Of a stretch of DNA of 33,814 nucleotides, positions 30,701 to 33,814 are shown in pieces. The position numbers and the translations under genes are program-made. The notes under the pieces are model-generated. The model was not told the origin of the DNA. It searched no databases and worked only from the letters and a program-made list of their open reading frames with translations. Position 1 is the stretch's first letter, and each line of letters begins with the position of its first letter. The stretch lies in the NCBI GenBank assembly GCA_035252155.1, contig DATFDL010000506.1, positions 1 through 33,814 on the forward strand, in the 5' to 3' direction. The stretch is from JAICLL01 sp035252155. Its GTDB lineage: Bacteria; Planctomycetota; Planctomycetia; Pirellulales; JAICIG01.

Positions 30701-30815
30701 TAGGGTGGGCCGAGCGAAGCGAGTCCCACCGTCGGTCGCATTTCACGCTGCGAGATGTTCGCAGGCAAGTGGTGGGACTCGCAAGCTCGTCCCACCCTGC
30801 ATCTTCGTCCCACCC
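30701..30815. repeat. R2 dispersed palindromes, two copies and a remnant
   Basis: Copy 1 (30701-30730) is TAGGGTGGGCCGAGCG...GTCCCACC. Copy 2 (30770-30799) is the inverse form, GGTGGGACTCGCAAGC...TCCCACCCTGC. A short remnant, TCCCACCCTATTGTGGGA, follows to about 30822. Copy 1 directly abuts the truncated R1 copy E. Confidence 0.8.
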
Positions 30816-30826
30816 TATTGTGGGAC

Positions 30827-31189
30827 CTATTTCGCCGTCAGCAGCTCTTGGCCGCGGCGATGCAGGTAGTCGTGATACGCCGTCTCAAACGATCTAGCTC
30901 GGAACGAATACAGCGTGACGACGGCGATCGACGACGCACCATACAACCACTCGGGTCGGCCCAATGCGATCGACGCGAACCAGACGAGCATAAAGAACAG
31001 TGCGGTCGCCAGCACGGCGGGCATACCCGGAAAATGCGGTTCGCAGCCCCAGTCGAGCAGGCGCTCGCGTTCGCGCTGCCACTCGAGATCGAGTTGGTGA
31101 ATCGCCTGAAACCGCGTGACGCTGAACGAAGGCTGCATGAGGTGCTTCTCGCGAGGGGCATCATGCGGACATGATGACTTCCACGACAC
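30827..31189 (-). CDS. Small membrane protein of unknown function
   Basis: 120 residues from a GTG at 31189, or 103 residues from an ATG at 31138; neither has a strong ribosome binding site, and the ATG form (MQPSFSVTRF) looks more natural. An amphipathic, Glu/Arg-rich stretch (IHQLDLEWQRERERLLDW) precedes two hydrophobic segments (PAVLATALFFMLVWFASIAL and LYGASSIAVVTLYSF), followed by a basic tail. This gives a two-helix hairpin in the membrane. No family is recognised. It lies between the two PSD1 genes on the same strand, 42 bases after the upstream one. Confidence 0.6.
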   Translation of the reverse strand: MSWKSSCPHDAPREKHLMQPSFSVTRFQAIHQLDLEWQRERERLLDWGCEPHFPGMPAVLATALFFMLVWFASIALGRPEWLYGASSIAVVTLYSFRARSFETAYHDYLHRRGQELLTAK

Positions 31190-31231
31190 TACAACTCTAC
31201 CTCAAGTCCCGCCGATGTCAAAAAAACCGGC

Positions 31232-33589
31232 TCAATCGAGATAGACGAACTCGTTCGCCGTCAGCAGAATTCGGGCGTAGCTGGTCCAGGCTTCGGTTTC
31301 TGGGTCTCGAACGGCTTGGCGGGCAAGCTCGGCCTGATCGCGATTGAGAAACTCCACAGCACGATCGATTTCGTCGGCCCGCGCGTGTCGTCCATAGGCC
31401 AGGCGATGCCCCAAGTCGATCCGCCCCCGCATGTCTCCGGTTGCGGCTATTAGCCGGCGAGCCAACCGGGCCGCCTGCTCGGTCACAAACGGGTTGTTCA
31501 TCAAATAAAGCGCTTGCGGCGGCACGGTGGCGCTGGTTCGCACATCGGTCGAGGCGTTCGGGTCGGGACCATCGAATAGCGCCAGATACGGATGTCGTTG
31601 AATCCGCTGCGTCATCAGATAGACGCTGCGACGATTCGACGGATAAACGGCCTTGAACGGGTTGTGCTGGGTCCAAGCCCAAGTATTCATCGGCGGGAAA
31701 GGATGCTCGCCTGGCCGACAGCGATCGAGCCCTTCGCCGACGGCCAGCATGGCGTCGCGAATAGCTTCCGCCTCCAGCCGGCGGCGATCGTAACGCGAGT
31801 ACCAGCGGTTGGCGGGATCCTTGGCCGAGCGGGCCGCGTCGTCCTCGCTGGCAAGCTGATAGGTTTTCGAGAGCACGATCATGCGGTGAAGCTGTTTGAT
31901 CGACCAGCCGCTTTCGACAAACCGCGCGGCGAGCCAATCGAGCAACTCGGGATGAGTAGGCGGTTCGCCGCGCAGGCCGAAGTTCGAGGGCGTCGCCACC
32001 AACCCCTTGCCAAAGTGATGTTGCCAGACGCGATTGACCAGCACTCGGGCCGTGAGTGGATGATCGGGCCGCGTGATCCACTCGGCCAGTTTCCGCCGCC
32101 CGCTGGCGCCCGGAGGAATATCGAGCGCGCCACCGCCGGGCAAAAAAGCCGGGACGCCGCGCGCCACGACGTCGCCCAGATTGCTCGGTTCGCCGGCACG
32201 TTGAACGCGAGTCTCGACCACCGGACCCTCGGATACCGCATAGGCCCCCGGCAAATCACTGGGAAGCCCGGCACGCCGCAGCAGGCGGAGTTGATTTTTT
32301 AGTTCATTCAATTTGGCGGTCGCTTGGCCATCGGCGCCCGCCGGCTTCTTTTCGAGCGACGCCAGCTCTGCTTCACGCGCGGCGATCTCTTGGCGATAGG
32401 CGTCCAGCCGCGGCCCGGCGACGTCGGGCGGCGCAAGCGGAACGAAGTGCTGCCGGGGCAGGCCCTTCGAATGCAGCTCCTCCGCGCCGGCCCAGGCAAA
32501 CCGCGTGCTGGCGAAGATGCCGTACAGGGCGTAATAATCCTCGGTCGTCACGGGATCGAACTTGTGGTCGTGACAGCGCGCGCAGCGCAGCGTCAGGCCC
32601 ATCAAAGCGCGGCCCGTGGTGTCGACGGCGTCTTCCAACGTCACATGCCACAGCTCATACGGTCCGGTGGCATAGCGGCGCGATAGCGCCAAGTAGCCGG
32701 TGGCAGCGATGCGCTCGGCGTAACGCCGCGGATCGTCGGCCACATCAGGGGCCAACAAGTCGCCGGCCAATTGTTCGCGCACGAACTCGTCGTAAGGCTT
32801 GTCGGCGTTGAAGGCGTCGATGATGTAATCGCGATAAAGCCGAGCTTCGGGCACCGGATAATCGGCGTTGTCGCCCGCCGTGTCGGCATAGCGAACCACA
32901 TCCATCCAGTGCCGGCCCCAGCGCTCGCCATAGTGCGGCGAGGCCAGCAGTCGTTCGACCAGCCGCCGCAGCGCGTCCGGGCGATCGTCGTTGACAAACT
33001 CATCGACTTCGTCAGGTGTCGGCGGCAGGCCAATCAGATCGAAATAAACACGTCGAACGAGCGTCGTGCGATCGGCCGGAGCGACTGGCGTTAAACCCTC
33101 CTGAGCGAGCCGCGCCGCGATGAAGCGGTCGATCGGTTGCTCGGCCCAACCACTGGGGTCGTCGGGCACGGCCACCGGTCGCACCGGCCGAAACGCCCAA
33201 TATCTTCCCGAGGCGCCGTCGTCGAGGGCCGCCGCGCCCTCAGGCCAGACCGCCCCCCGCTGAATCCATTCGACCAGATCGGCCACCGCCTCGGGCGGCA
33301 ACGGAGCGTCGGGCGGCATCTTTCGTTCGCCGTATTTCACCGCGTCGATCAGCAGGCTGCCCTCGGGATCGCCGGGCACGATCGCCGCCCCGTGCTTACC
33401 ACCCTTGACCAGCGCCTGCCGCGAATCAACCCGCAGTCCGCTGCTCACCTTTTCGCCACCATGGCACTTCAAGCACTTGCCGACGAGCAACGGGCGGATT
33501 TTGGCTTCGAAGAACTCATCATCAGCCGGACCAGCGACCGCGGCGCGGCACAGAGTGAAAAATGCTAATAGTGTTAGTAGCCATTTCAT
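31232..33589 (-). CDS. PSCyt1/DUF1549/DUF1553 (PSD1) protein, second copy
   Basis: A 785-residue exported protein. The ATG at 33589 starts a signal peptide (WLLTLLAFFTLCRAAVA); open frame upstream of it is repeat-derived. The PSCyt1 heme motif is CLKCH near residue 38. DUF1549 follows (about 145-350: PIDRFIAARLAQEGL, FDLIGLPPTPDEV, SPHYGERWGRHWMDVVRYADT) with CARCHDHKFDP near residue 335. A short charged helix replaces the long insert of its neighbour. DUF1553 (about 505-775) contains ARVLVNRVWQHHFG and NFGLRGEPPTHPELLDWLA. It is about 150 residues shorter than the other PSD1 protein, mainly in the middle. There is no DUF1501 gene directly after it; the small membrane protein comes next. Confidence 0.92.
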   Translation of the reverse strand: MKWLLTLLAFFTLCRAAVAGPADDEFFEAKIRPLLVGKCLKCHGGEKVSSGLRVDSRQALVKGGKHGAAIVPGDPEGSLLIDAVKYGERKMPPDAPLPPEAVADLVEWIQRGAVWPEGAAALDDGASGRYWAFRPVRPVAVPDDPSGWAEQPIDRFIAARLAQEGLTPVAPADRTTLVRRVYFDLIGLPPTPDEVDEFVNDDRPDALRRLVERLLASPHYGERWGRHWMDVVRYADTAGDNADYPVPEARLYRDYIIDAFNADKPYDEFVREQLAGDLLAPDVADDPRRYAERIAATGYLALSRRYATGPYELWHVTLEDAVDTTGRALMGLTLRCARCHDHKFDPVTTEDYYALYGIFASTRFAWAGAEELHSKGLPRQHFVPLAPPDVAGPRLDAYRQEIAAREAELASLEKKPAGADGQATAKLNELKNQLRLLRRAGLPSDLPGAYAVSEGPVVETRVQRAGEPSNLGDVVARGVPAFLPGGGALDIPPGASGRRKLAEWITRPDHPLTARVLVNRVWQHHFGKGLVATPSNFGLRGEPPTHPELLDWLAARFVESGWSIKQLHRMIVLSKTYQLASEDDAARSAKDPANRWYSRYDRRRLEAEAIRDAMLAVGEGLDRCRPGEHPFPPMNTWAWTQHNPFKAVYPSNRRSVYLMTQRIQRHPYLALFDGPDPNASTDVRTSATVPPQALYLMNNPFVTEQAARLARRLIAATGDMRGRIDLGHRLAYGRHARADEIDRAVEFLNRDQAELARQAVRDPETEAWTSYARILLTANEFVYLD

Positions 33590-33651
33590 GCCGGGAATGG
33601 CGATTGCGGATTGGGTTTTGGCAGTCAAAACGGCGGCCATTCTGTGCGCGT

Positions 33652-33700
33652 CTGTAGGGAACAGACTCCGTGCCAATCCTGTTCGGCACGGATTTTGCGC
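33652..33700 (+). repeat. R1 dispersed repeat, degenerate copy F
   Basis: It starts like R1 (CTGTAGGGAACAGACTCCGTGCC) and then diverges. The small stem is kept in altered form as GAACAG/CTGTTC, and a new hairpin, GTGCC/GGCAC, is possible. It is 63 bases upstream of the second PSD1 start. From 33701 to the window end I see no gene. Confidence 0.55.
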
Positions 33701-33814
33701 CATTCAGGCAATCAGTATTGGGTTTAATCGATGCGGCGGTTTGGCATGTCTTTTGCGCCACGGGGCCGATCATCGTTTCCCCGGTCATTTTGGCAGGTGC
33801 ACGGATGGCTCGCA

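Noticed and set aside
30589..30813. N-terminal extension of the PSD1 protein by 75 residues
   Set aside because: The added residues are encoded by R1 and R2 repeats. The ATG at 30588 leads directly into a signal peptide.

Overview
The window is typical of a planctomycete, most likely of the Pirellulales type; this rests on recognised families, not on a database search. The markers are two large PSCyt1/DUF1549/DUF1553 proteins, one of them next to a DUF1501 protein, a very long Ser/Thr kinase with C-terminal TPR-like repeats, two PQQ-type beta-propeller proteins, GC-rich codons, frequent non-ATG starts, few strong ribosome binding sites and many isolated genes on both strands. No phage, plasmid or CRISPR signature is visible.

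Layout. 1-8.7 kb (+): a secreted glycosidase-like protein, a secreted PQQ-propeller, a HemN/HemW-like radical SAM protein, a TerC membrane protein directly followed by a sugar-nucleotide epimerase/dehydratase, and a membrane-anchored PQQ-propeller. 9-10.8 kb (+): a secreted Gly/Phe/Gln-repeat protein and one or two small proteins. 10.8-14.2 kb: tRNA-Arg(CCG), the TPR kinase (-) and tRNA-Lys(CTT) (-). 14.3-16.6 kb: a broken PhyH-type dioxygenase (+) tail-to-tail with a CobA-HemD fusion (-) of tetrapyrrole synthesis. 16.7-21.4 kb: a TPR protein, ribosomal protein S20, a four-helix-bundle gene and a 39-residue membrane protein held inside an inverted-repeat cassette, and an M28 peptidase with PDZ domain (-). 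21.6-25.9 kb (+): a receiver-like protein overlapping an FHA-GAF-histidine kinase, a LysM/L,D-transpeptidase, and pyrE. 26-33.6 kb (-): DUF1501, two PSD1-type cytochrome proteins and a small membrane protein between them.

The unusual part is the DNA between the genes. I name the repeat families locally. R1: about 90 bp with 26-28 bp terminal inverted repeats (core GGAACGCC...GGCGTTCC), six full or partial copies. R2: about 30 bp palindrome (GGTGGGAC...GTCCCACC). R3: short palindrome (ACGGAATTCATTCCGT). R4: a nested palindrome cluster (GGTGCCACGGCATCCG). R5: AT-rich inverted repeats built from short units, in three places, one pair enclosing a four-helix-bundle gene. R6: an inverted repeat with CACGAAT units. 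R7: a hairpin shared by two convergent gene ends. R8: a TGAACCC tandem repeat. R1 and R3 show paired base changes that keep the stems. Several repeats supply the stop codons of the genes they touch, and every R1 copy lies 5' of a gene start. I regard the R5/four-helix-bundle cassette and the R1 family as the best candidates for an undescribed system.
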